A DNA stretch of 64,000 nt. Origin: an uncultured Verrucomicrobiota bacterium. GTDB taxonomy: Bacteria; Verrucomicrobiota; Verrucomicrobiia; Opitutales; Opitutaceae. Each line of letters starts with the position of its first letter. Positions within the stretch are counted from its first letter, which is position 1. The stretch lies in contig CAJXQX010000006.1 in NCBI GenBank assembly GCA_913058185.1, forward strand, positions 1-64,000, written 5' to 3'. The position numbers and the translations under genes are program-made. The notes under the pieces were generated by a model that did no database searches, was not told the origin of the DNA, and saw only the letters and a program-made list of their open reading frames with translations. Below, piece after piece: positions 49,661-59,700 of this stretch.

Positions 49661-50857
49661 CAGCACGCGGACCCGACGGTCTTTGCGCGGAAATTCCAGC
49701 GTCACGACCGTGCCAACCTCGGGTTTACTCTCCACCCCGACCTGCCCGCCGTGCTCCCGCATGATACGTTGCACGATCATGAGACCAAGGCCACTTCCAC
49801 CCGGTTTGGTCGTGTGGTAAGGTTCGAACAGACGCAAAAGATCCTCCTGTTTGATGCCGGTTCCCGTATCGCCAAACATCAAGAAAATCGAATCATCACC
49901 GGCGCGCGTTTTAAGATGCAATTGACCTCCCGGTTCCATCGCTTCCATGGCGTTTTTAAGGACATTAAAAAACACCTGCTTGAGTTGATTGCGATCGGCC
50001 ATGATCACCGGCAAATCTGGCGTGGCCTCCACGTCGACCGTGATTTCCCGATTCTCAAGTTCGCCTTGTTGAAACCGCAGAACTTCGTCCACCACATCCA
50101 ATAGATGGATCTCCGAAAAATCAGGGGCCTTCGGTTTAATCGCTTCGAGGAAATTATTGATGATGCCGTCAAGTCGACTGACTTCGACCTGACACACTCG
50201 AATCGAATCGGTGAGTCCTTCCACGTCCTTCGCCGCAGCCTGCAGCTTCTTGAGTTTCCGTTCGATCAACTGCAGATGAATATTAAGCGAATTGAGCGGA
50301 TTCCCCAGTTCATGAGCCACCCCGGCGGCTAACAATAAAATGGATGATGTGCGCTCGTTTTCGATGCGTTCTTCGGTGGTGGCTTTATCCCGGGAAACAT
50401 CCGTGAGGATTACGGCATAACGCCGGCTATCGCCTCCATGATCATCACTTTTAAATGGGACCATGTAGAGTCGCACGGTCCGCGGTTCCGGATAAGTGAG
50501 CTCAAACTCTCGAGCTACCACCGGTAACGCTCCATCCCCTAAACTCCCCTCCAACGACGGTCTCAACCCTGGAACCAAGCGCCAAAGGGTTTGGCCGGAT
50601 AACTCGTCCTGATTGAGTCCAATCAACCGATGGGCGGAATGATTCGCGTATTCGATCTCCCCGTCAGGGCTGATCACCAATACGCCCTCCTGCAAGGTGT
50701 TGAAAATATCCTCAAACAATCCCCGCTCGCGCGCCAGTCGTTGCACGAGGTTGGTAAGATTGACCGAATCCAGCGTGTCGAGACGACCCAACACGCGATC
50801 AAGTGAACTGTGGTGTTTTTTAGGAGGCATCGCGGGAACTTCGATCTGACTTACCAA
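49652..50857 (-). CDS. PAS-domain sensor histidine kinase (NtrB-like)
   Basis: VLVISPDGEIEYANHSAHRLIG PAS; GVAHELGNPLNSLNIHLQLIERK; MADRNQLKQVFFNVLKNAMEAM; GSGLGLMIVQRIMREHGG. Confidence 0.92.
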   Translation of the reverse strand: MVSQIEVPAMPPKKHHSSLDRVLGRLDTLDSVNLTNLVQRLARERGLFEDIFNTLQEGVLVISPDGEIEYANHSAHRLIGLNQDELSGQTLWRLVPGLRPSLEGSLGDGALPVVAREFELTYPEPRTVRLYMVPFKSDDHGGDSRRYAVILTDVSRDKATTEERIENERTSSILLLAAGVAHELGNPLNSLNIHLQLIERKLKKLQAAAKDVEGLTDSIRVCQVEVSRLDGIINNFLEAIKPKAPDFSEIHLLDVVDEVLRFQQGELENREITVDVEATPDLPVIMADRNQLKQVFFNVLKNAMEAMEPGGQLHLKTRAGDDSIFLMFGDTGTGIKQEDLLRLFEPYHTTKPGGSGLGLMIVQRIMREHGGQVGVESKPEVGTVVTLEFPRKDRRVRVLES

Positions 50858-51939
50858 ACAAAGATGGAAACACCCTTCGAGAGAAGCGCGGTAACTCCAG
50901 CAGATTTTCGAGGAACCAGGCCGCTGGAAAAGTAAAAACGCAGATTAAAACAAGCACTAACCCATACATTAACAACGCCGATGCTCCCGCCGGCAGCAGT
51001 GTAACCACTATGATTTCCGCTGGAATGATCATGGCATAGTGCACGATATACGAGCCGTAGCTGTGGCGACCAATCCACGCAATCACGCCTCCTCCAAGCA
51101 ATGCTGGAGCCACATTTAGGGCCATCAGCACGAGTATCATCATCACGCTTCCCACCATCAGACTGCGTTCCAAGTTCTCGCCCAGCCCAAAACTCCGGCC
51201 AATCAAAAGCCCCCACGACCAATGTCATCACTAAGAGGCTGATCCGGGTAGATATCGACCCTGAGACTCCAGACCGGTGCATGTGCCAGACCACGATACC
51301 ACCGAAAAATGAAGGCAGATTGCGGAAGGAAAAATACCCGCTGGAGGGATCACCTCCCCGCGGAATAAAACTCGTGACCATTCGACTCAGTGGAGTGGTG
51401 AAAAACGCGACCAGGACGATCATTCCGACCCACCAGAAAACGGCGATTTTCAAGCTCTTAACCCACGGATAAATGAGCGCAAAGACTGCGGCAAATGTTG
51501 CCTCCGCCCCGATGGACCATCCACCCGGCACAATGTAATTTTCCCAACCGGGTTGCCACCCATTCAGCAACATCAGGTTTCCGGCCCAAACCTGTAGCGG
51601 CGCCTCCTCTCCCCGTAACCCGAGGCTTCCCTCAATCAGGTATCCATACAGTAGCATCCCGATCCAATAGAGTGGAATCAATCGATAGAGACGGCGCCTG
51701 AAAAATCCTGCCTGAGCTCTCCATCCCGCCTGTCGTTGCCGTCGGAAAGCAGATTCGCATAGGACAAAACCGCTAATGACGAAAAATAAATCTACCCCGA
51801 ACTGGCCGGTGCGGAACAAGGTCATAAACCCTGCCCCGACCGCTGGAACAACGAGTGCACAATGAATCACGAACACGCCGATCAACGCCCATCCCCGCGG
51901 ACAGTCTATCGATTCGAATCGGCCTCCCGGCGGCTTCAT
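50820..51939 (-). pseudogene. Acyltransferase 3-family membrane protein with a 1-nt frameshift near 51212
   Basis: FESIDCPRGWALIGVFVIHCALVV...LFFVISGFVL in one frame; continuation IGRSFGLGENLERS...WIGRHSYGSYIVHYAMI in another. Confidence 0.75.
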
Positions 51940-51956
51940 CTCTGAGATGGGCGCAT

Positions 51957-52715
51957 TCACGACAGGAAGTCCATCTGCCCCGGATCGACGCGACCCGCCA
52001 TAAGTTTGCGCAGGAATGTCGTGCGGTGATACCGGCACCGGCCGATGCTCAAAATCGCCTCCCGGTGTTCGTCCGTGCCGTAACCTTTGTGGTGGGCAAA
52101 TCCGTAACCCGGAAACTCTCGCCCCAGTCGCTCCATTTCCCGATCACGGGAAACTTTCGCCACCACCGACGCCATCGCGATACACAACGAACGCGTATCC
52201 CCGCGAATCACGTTGGTATGCGGGTAGGGGAAATTTTTGAGCTGCAAGCCATCCACCAAAATCTTGGCGGAAACTTGCGGCCTAAAAGCGGCCACTTCGT
52301 CATCACTCGCAAATAAATCGGGCGCTTCCTTTCGCTCGAAAGCATCGGGTGGATAAATCCCCTCCAACGCCCGTCGCATGGCGAGCTTGGTGGCGCCGAG
52401 AATATTGAACTGCTCAATCTCCGCGACGTCGGCCATTCCGATTTCAACGTGAATCTGACGCTCCGCCATCAACGCCTCGAAATCCAACCAAAGCGTGTCG
52501 CGCTCGGTGGCCGTGAGTTGTTTGGAATCGTTGATGCGGCGCGCATTGGTCGCGACCCAATTTCCAGCGAGAAATTCCTTGGTCACGAGCACGGCTCCGG
52601 CCGAGACCGGACCGGCGAGGGCTCCCCGACCTGCCTCGTCGACTCCGATCAAAAACTCCACATCGGTGAGGTGTTTGAGGTCAAACCCCCGGAGTTGGCG
52701 GCGTTTCGGCATCAC
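51957..52715 (-). CDS. rnhB: Ribonuclease HII
   Basis: FLIGVDEAGRGALAGPVSAGAVLV; HHKGYGTDEHREAI. Confidence 0.92.
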   Translation of the reverse strand: MMPKRRQLRGFDLKHLTDVEFLIGVDEAGRGALAGPVSAGAVLVTKEFLAGNWVATNARRINDSKQLTATERDTLWLDFEALMAERQIHVEIGMADVAEIEQFNILGATKLAMRRALEGIYPPDAFERKEAPDLFASDDEVAAFRPQVSAKILVDGLQLKNFPYPHTNVIRGDTRSLCIAMASVVAKVSRDREMERLGREFPGYGFAHHKGYGTDEHREAILSIGRCRYHRTTFLRKLMAGRVDPGQMDFLS

Positions 52716-52744
52716 AAATAATTCAGTCGGGCTTCAGCAGCGTG

Positions 52745-53755
52745 CTATTTCGATTTCCAGCCCGAGTATTCCTTCGGTTCGGGCAGCGGCAACTCATTCA
52801 ATCGTCCCTCGGCTTTAACGACTTCATAGGCCGTGCGGAAGTGTAGTTTCGCAAACTGTCCGAGTGCGACCGCTCCGAGCTTGTTCATGATTTCGACCGC
52901 CTGATCCTTAACCGCTGCGCTCGCGCCTTTCTGTAAGTTTGTCCCGAACTTATCCGACAGGCGCCGCATGATGCGCACGTATTCGGCCCGCGCCACGATC
53001 GATGCCGCCGCGACCACTGGATCGGATTCCGCTTTTGTCCGCATATCCAATTGGAAGTCAGTGACTCCTTTGCGCTTCAACTCGTTTTGTACCAGCGGCG
53101 TCTTGGTAAATTGGTCGAGCAATCCACGTGCGACAGGCTGCGTCTCCAACGCGTTGATCAGAGCGATGCCATGCTGCCAGGCCAGCAGTTTGTTCATGTT
53201 GGCCCGGGGACGAGACATCAACTCGTTGTATTTCTCCATGCCGAAAACCGAGACCTCGGACGTGGTCCCCTTGGTCGACCGGATGATCTGATCCAGTTTC
53301 ATGATCTGCGGATCCGCAATTTTCTTAGAATCCTTCACTCCCGCTGCAACGAGCTTCCGAATCGCAGCGGCATCCGCGATGACCGTCGCCGCGACGACGG
53401 GCCCAAAGAAGTCACCCTTACCGCTTTCATCCAGACCCGCATGCGGCTCATACCACTCTGGGTTGAGCACCTCGTCGTAGCCCAGCTTGATCTCGCCGGT
53501 GATCTCCGGCTCGAGCGTCATTGAGACAAACTCTTCCGTGCCCTTTCCGACGATCAACACCTTGCGGCTCTCGTAACCCGTCACGCTGACGGTGGGTCCT
53601 TTATAACCGAAGCGCGCATACGCCACTTCCCGTTTCTCCCAGCCACGGCCGGCGCACCAATCGTTCAGTTTATCCAACTGGGCGTCATTGAGTTTCACCG
53701 TATAAGTGGCGAGTTTCTTGGGGGCGTCGGGATCTGTGGTTTTTTTCTTGGCCAT
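52745..53755 (-). CDS. rnhC: Ribonuclease HIII
   Basis: HAGLDESGKGDFFGPVVAATV; N-terminal substrate-binding-type domain; AAASIVARAEYVR. Confidence 0.92.
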   Translation of the reverse strand: MAKKKTTDPDAPKKLATYTVKLNDAQLDKLNDWCAGRGWEKREVAYARFGYKGPTVSVTGYESRKVLIVGKGTEEFVSMTLEPEITGEIKLGYDEVLNPEWYEPHAGLDESGKGDFFGPVVAATVIADAAAIRKLVAAGVKDSKKIADPQIMKLDQIIRSTKGTTSEVSVFGMEKYNELMSRPRANMNKLLAWQHGIALINALETQPVARGLLDQFTKTPLVQNELKRKGVTDFQLDMRTKAESDPVVAAASIVARAEYVRIMRRLSDKFGTNLQKGASAAVKDQAVEIMNKLGAVALGQFAKLHFRTAYEVVKAEGRLNELPLPEPKEYSGWKSK

Positions 53756-53782
53756 GCCGGAGCGGAGAGAGAGGCGAATTTA

Positions 53783-54853
53783 GTGGCACCCTTTCACGAA
53801 TCTAGGGTGGCACCCGAGCCCATAATTGCGCCTGCTAACGGCTTTGTGGCGAACACATTTCCGGACAACCCCACTGACTTTCAGCACGATTTACTTACTT
53901 GGTATCGCGCGCATCGGCGTAAGTTACCCTGGCGCGAGTCCCCTTCGCTCTATCGCACCGTGGTGAGCGAGTTTATGTTGCAGCAGACGCAGATCAAAAC
54001 CGCGCTGCCCTATTTCGAGCGGTGGATGACCAATCTACCCGACTTCGCCAGCCTCGCCGCAGCTGAAGAATCCACCGTGCTCAAGCTCTGGGAAGGCCTC
54101 GGCTACTACTCCCGTGCCCGCAATCTGCACAAGATGGCCAAGGCGTTTATTGAGATGCCGTCCCCTCCCAGGACCCAAGAGGCATGGCAGAAACTCCCGG
54201 GGATTGGCTCTTATGCCTCCGCCGCGATCGCATCTATCGCCCAAAACCTTCCCGTTGCCTGTGTCGATGGGAATGTGGTGCGCATCCTTTCGCGGCTCAC
54301 CGCCAACGATAAATCGTTCACCGATAGTGGGAGTGCCTCAAAATCCTTTGCCCCACTGGCGACCGCGGTGCTCAACCGCGATGAACCAAGCGACCACAAT
54401 CAAGCCATGATGGAACTCGGTGCCACCGTGTGCCATCGCCGCAGCCCGCTTTGCACGATTTGCCCCGTGCGCCGCCACTGCGCCGGCAGCCGCAACGGAG
54501 ATCCTGAATCCTACCCGCGTCTCGCGCCCAAGAAGATCAAGCAAGTCGCGGTCACCCGGGGGTGGTGTGTCCAAAAGGGCAACTTGCTACTCCATCGAAT
54601 TCCCGCTGGAGCGAAGCGTCTGGCGGGCCAATACGAACTGCCTTCCTCTGATCACCTTCCCATCGCCGAGGAGGCAACCGTCATTACGACAAAGAAACGG
54701 AGCATCACCAAATACCGGATCACTGAAACCATCCGTGAAATCGCCCCTCCTAGCCTCCTACCAGACGAGTTGCATTGGGTGTCATTCGACGACCTGAGCG
54801 ACATCACCCTCTCCGGTCCCCACCGGCGCTGGATCACCGAACTACTCGATTAA
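53783..54853 (+). CDS. mutY: A/G-specific adenine glycosylase
   Basis: SEFMLQQTQIKTALPYFERWM; LPGIGSYASAAI HhH; CHRRSPLCTICPVRRHC [4Fe-4S] cluster. Confidence 0.93.
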   Translation: MAPFHESRVAPEPIIAPANGFVANTFPDNPTDFQHDLLTWYRAHRRKLPWRESPSLYRTVVSEFMLQQTQIKTALPYFERWMTNLPDFASLAAAEESTVLKLWEGLGYYSRARNLHKMAKAFIEMPSPPRTQEAWQKLPGIGSYASAAIASIAQNLPVACVDGNVVRILSRLTANDKSFTDSGSASKSFAPLATAVLNRDEPSDHNQAMMELGATVCHRRSPLCTICPVRRHCAGSRNGDPESYPRLAPKKIKQVAVTRGWCVQKGNLLLHRIPAGAKRLAGQYELPSSDHLPIAEEATVITTKKRSITKYRITETIREIAPPSLLPDELHWVSFDDLSDITLSGPHRRWITELLD

Positions 54854-54877
54854 GTGCAATCGCGCTTACCCGCACAA

Positions 54878-54999
54878 GGTAGGGCGGTTTCGCCGACGGA
54901 GTCCCGTTCTGCGGGATGGAGATGGCGTAGCAAACCGCCGTTTCAACCGGAAAAGCGATAGACATTCCATCTACATCGCGCTCGGCGAGCACGCCCTAA
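54878..54999. repeat. Palindrome-ended intergenic repeat, copy 2
   Basis: ggtagggcggtttcgccga ... gcgctcggcgagcacgccctaac; same ends as 21093..21168. Confidence 0.7.
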
Positions 55000-55226
55000 C
55001 CAGTTCCTCTTGCCTACATGAGGCCAGATAGTTTCCCACCATTATCCTCAGCGTATTTTTGGTCACAAAAAGGCACCGAGGATAATCCAGCTTCTTTCCA
55101 GAAACCACCCGAGCGCCTATTGGCGCCAACAACCGTCAACGACCCGTTGAGCCTTTTGCGCCTTTTCGTGGCTAAAAACCCGCAACCACCGTCGGCGCGC
55201 TCGCCCTACTTACTCCCGGCTGAGAC

Positions 55227-56181
55227 TTAACCGAAGCGTTTTTCGATGAGTTCGAGGACACGTTCGCGCGACTCCTTCACGTGGATCGGCAGGGTTCGTG
55301 GGCTAAGCTCCAGGGTCAATTTGTGCTCCGATTTCCACAGGGTGCTGATCCAGTCGAAGTCGATTCCTCCGTGTCCAATGGGATGGTGATCTTCGCCATC
55401 GGCCACATCGTGCAGATGAAATCCGATCAAGCGGTCGATGTTCTTTTCCAAATGCTCCTTGTGATTAAGCAGGCCCATTTCCTCTTTAAGCGCCGCGTGG
55501 CCCGTATCGTGCCAGTAGCCGCAATGATTCTGTCCGTCCTTATCCAAACTCCTGATAAACTCGGCATAATCAGCATCCACGGGGAAGTTCCTCGAATTTC
55601 TCCCGATTCTCACAGCCAAGTCGCACGCCCTTCTCCAACGCGTAGGCCCGGACTTCTTCTAGGCTCGCCCGCACCTGATTCCAGTAAACCGGCATCCGGG
55701 TGCGTAGTTTGCTGCAGGCCTTGGTTAATATCTTCCGATATTTTTCGTCGGTTGCGGGATCTAGGTCCGGATTCGCCCGCAGGTGACGCTTCACTTTGCG
55801 CACCGGGTTGGACCAGAAGAAGTGCACACTGCCGAGGTGAGTCACCATCGCGGACGCGCCCACCCTGGCGGAAAAATCAATCGAGCGCTTCGTATGGCGC
55901 AGCCATTGATCGTGCTCCTGGGTCGCCGAAACTGAAGGTTCAAACAGGTTGGTCCCCGAATGCGTGATTCCCATCGGCAAGGGACAAAAATTATGGGTCG
56001 AACTAATCTTCATCATGCCCTCTTGGACCGCCCGAAGGATCCCTTCCACCAGCACGATCTTGGTACCATGACTCAGCTCCACATACTCGAACCCCATATC
56101 CCGGATTTCAGCCAGCATTTCGTAACCGTCTCGGTGACGGTCGGAGTTCCAACAGGTCGAAAGGGGTAAGGTGGGCTTCAC
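55227..56181 (-). pseudogene. Sugar phosphate isomerase/epimerase-like TIM barrel gene with 1-nt frameshift near 55590
   Basis: ORF 55570..56181 ends ...GCENREKFEELPRGC*; ORF 55227..55619 continues ...FPVDADYAEFIRSLDKDGQNHCGYWHDTGHA. Confidence 0.72.
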
Positions 56182-56326
56182 GAAATCAGAATATTAGGGT
56201 GAACCAACAACTTACCGACAACGAATCGCAAAAATCGAGTCGTTCTGAACTGACACAAAAAACCGCGCCGAGAACCTTAAGTTTGGAGGCGCGGTCGGAA
56301 AGACCGGAAGGTCGGAGTGGAGGAGA

Positions 56327-56524
56327 TTAGGCCTCGTGACGGTTACGCAGCATCTGCGTGAAAGCCATGACCTTATTACGGCGGCGCTTCTTGGCGCAGG
56401 GCTTTTCGAAGTAGCGCTTTGCACGAACACCTTTGATGACGTTCTCGCGTTCGAGCTTCTTTTTCAGACGGCGCAGGGCGCGCTCAACTGGCTCGCTTTT
56501 ACGGATTTTGATTTCGATGGGCAT
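56327..56524 (-). CDS. rpsU: 30S ribosomal protein S21
   Basis: MPIEIKIRKSEPVERALRRLKKKLERENVIKGVRAKRYFEKPCAKKRRR; start at 56524. Confidence 0.9.
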   Translation of the reverse strand: MPIEIKIRKSEPVERALRRLKKKLERENVIKGVRAKRYFEKPCAKKRRRNKVMAFTQMLRNRHEA

Positions 56525-56640
56525 CTCGTATGACGTGTTTTTAAGAGGGAAAAAGGCTGAGGAGGCCAAACCGCGCGCCCTCCGTCAACGGCAAACTTGA
56601 TCCCGAGCAAATAGCCTAAAAATCGCCCGCTTCCCCACTC

Positions 56641-56673
56641 TTTCTCGTTCTCTTTCTCTTTCTCGTTCTCTTC
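56641..56673. repeat. Pyrimidine-rich hexamer tandem repeat upstream of dnaE
   Basis: tttctcgttctctttctctttctcgttctcttc. Confidence 0.85.
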
Positions 56674-56739
56674 CTTGGTAAAGCGATCTTCTCGCGCTCC
56701 CCTTTTCTAGTTTCAGCCTTTTAGCGATTTCCCACCACC

Positions 56740-59700
56740 GTGTCCTGCGATTCAAGTTTTTGCCACCTTCACGTCCACACCGACTTTAGCCTGCTGGACG
56801 GCGCTTGCCGGATCGATCGACTGATGAGTCGTGCTAAGGAACTGGACATGAGTGCCTTAGCGCTCACGGATCACGGTAATCTGTTTGGCGCCATCCAGTT
56901 CTTCACCGCCGCCAAGGCTAACGGGATCAAACCCCTCATCGGCTGCGAACTCTACATGACCACCGGGTCGCGCCTGGATAAAAAGGGCCGAGCCGAAGAC
57001 GGGAAGAGCTACTATCACCTCGGTCTTCTGGCCAAAAACCTGATCGGTTACCAAAATCTCCTAAAACTGGTCTCCGACGCCCATCTGCGTGGTTTTTATT
57101 ACAAACCGCGCACCGATATGGAGACTTTGGCCAAATATTCGGAGGGCTTAATCGGATTTACGGGCTGTCTCGCCTCTCTCGTGCCGCAGCACCTGATGCA
57201 CGATCGCGAGGTCGATGCCCGCGAGGCCTGCGCCAAATTCGTCGATATCTTCGGAAAAGAGAACTACTTCGTCGAAATTCAGGACCATGGTATCCCGGAA
57301 CAGCGAAAAATCATCCCGGGCTTACTGAAGCTAGGCGAAGAATTCGGCCTCAAGGTCATCGCCACCAACGATGTCCATTACGTCAACGCCTCCGATGCCG
57401 GCCCTCACGATGCCATGCTGTGCATCCAAACCGGCTCGAAAATTCAAGACGAGAACCGGATGCGATTCACGGGCGAGGAGTTTTACCTCAAATCACGCGC
57501 CGATATGGAGAAGGTCTTCGGCGAGGTTCCCGAATCCATCATCAACACCCACGCGGTGGCGGAAATGTGCGAGCTAGAGATCCCTTTCCCCAAAGGCTCG
57601 GAGCGTTATCCCAAATTCCCGCTGCCGATAGAAATCACCGTCACGCCTCCCGACTACCTGCTCGAGTTGTGCCGCACCGGCCTGAAGATGCGCTACGACG
57701 TTGATTTTGACACCGTGTCAAAAGAGCCCGTCGTGGCCGAGCGACTCGCCCGCCTCACCAATTTACCCGAAGGCCAAAAGCCCCAGGCCCCGGATTATAA
57801 CGAACTCACCGACGCTCAAGAACTGGTCGTGCGACTCGGCTACGAGCTCTCGATCATCAACATCACGGGCTTCGTCGATTACTTCCTCGTCGTTTGGGAC
57901 TTCATCGCGTGGGCCATGGCCAAAGACATTCCCGTCGGCCCCGGTCGTGGTTCCGGCGCCGGTTGCCTCGTCGCCTACCTGCTGAAAATCACCAACGTCG
58001 ATCCGATGCGGTTCGGCCTGCTGTTCGAACGTTTCCTCAATCCCGAGCGCGTCAGCCCGCCCGATTTCGATATCGATTTTTGCATGCGCCGGCGAGTCGA
58101 AGTCATCGACTACGTGCGGGAGAAATACGGCAACGACTGCGTGGCCAATATCATCACCTACGGCACCATGGGGGCCAAGATGGTCATTCGCGACGTCTCG
58201 CGCGTAAACGACCTGCCCTTCGCCGAAGCCGATCGCCTCGCGAAGATGATCCCTGACGAGTTGAACATCTCGCTCGATCAGTCGATCGAGAAATCGGCTG
58301 AGCTTCGAAACGAAATCGAACGCAACCCCGTCGCCAAGAAAGTGGTCGACGCCGGTCGCGTGCTCGAAGGCATGGTGCGCAACACCGGCAAACATGCCGC
58401 GGGCATCATCATCACGGATGAGCCGCTCGAAAACTTCGTGCCCCTTACGCTCCAAGAAGGCGACGTGACCGTGCAGTTCTCCATGAAGGCGGTCGATAAG
58501 CTAGGTCTGCTGAAGATGGATTTCCTCGGGCTCAAAACCCTCACCGTCATTTCCGACGCGGTGGCCAACGTCCGCCGATCCACTGATCCGAAATTTTCGA
58601 TCGAAGACATTTCGCTCGAGGACGAGAAAACCTACGAGCTACTCAACGCGGGCAAAACCGTCGGAGTGTTCCAGCTCGAGTCGCCGGGTATGCAAAACGC
58701 CTCCCGCCAAGTGGGAATCTCCAGCATCGACGACATCAATGCGATCTCGGCCCTCTACCGCCCAGGTCCGATGCAGTTCATTCCGACCTACGCCAAGGGT
58801 AAGCACAATCCCGCCACCATTGAGTATCCTCATCCTCTACTGGAAGACGTGCTTGAGGAAACCTACGGCGTCATCGTTTACCAAGAACAGGTGATGGAGT
58901 GCGCCAAGATCATCGCCGGTTACTCACTCGGTGGAGCGGATATGCTCCGGCGCGCCATGGGCAAAAAGGACATGGACGCCATGGCCCGAGAACGGGAAAA
59001 ATTCACCGCCGGCGCGGCAGAGAAGCACGATATCTCGGCCAAGAAGGCCAATGAGATCTTCGATATCCTCAACAAGTTTGCGGAATACGGTTTCAACAAG
59101 TCGCACTCCGCCGCCTATGCCATTGTTGCCTATCAGACCGCGTTTCTGAAGGCCAACTTCCCCATCGATTTCATGGCCGCAGTGCTCACTGCCGAACTCG
59201 GTAACGCGGATAAGGTATCCCACTTCATCGACGAGGCCATCGCCATGGGGATCGAAGTGCAGGGCCCCAACGTCAACGAATCCCGCGAGCATTTCGCGCC
59301 GGTTGCAAGCGGTCAGATTCGCTTCGGACTCGCCGGCATCAAAGGCGTCGGAGAAGCCGCTTCCGTTGCGATCATCGAAGAACGCGAAGAGAACGGACCG
59401 TTCGAGCACTTCGACGATTTCGTTGCCCGCGTGGAGGGCAAAGCCGCCAACAAACGGGTGCTCGAGCACCTCGCCAAAACCGGCGGATTCGATTTCTCCG
59501 GCGAATCCCGCCAAGGAATTTTTGAGCGCATCGACGGCGCCATGTCAGCCGCCGCCGCTAACGCCCGCGATCGCGCCGCGGGCCAGAACAACTTCCTCGA
59601 AATGCTAAGCGAGCCGGAGCCTCCGGCTCGAAGTAACAAGTCCCAAGTATCAAGTAACAAGAATCTAGATGTCTCCGACTTTTCGTCGGCTGAGAAATTG

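Noticed and set aside
49481-50104. 207-aa plus-strand ORF antisense to the histidine kinase
   Set aside because: Only its first ~60 codons show protein-like text (MFS remnant); the rest is the complement of the kinase gene.
51200-51225. Programmed ribosomal frameshift in the acyltransferase
   Set aside because: No X XXY YYZ slippery heptamer or downstream structure evident; a simple one-base indel explains the two frames better.
57763-58455. 230-aa minus-strand ORF inside dnaE
   Set aside because: Antisense shadow ORF with composition typical of GC-rich codon bias.
56641-59661. Possible CRISPR array from tandem repeats at 56641 and 59631
   Set aside because: Units are 5-6 bp with no unique spacers and no cas genes nearby.
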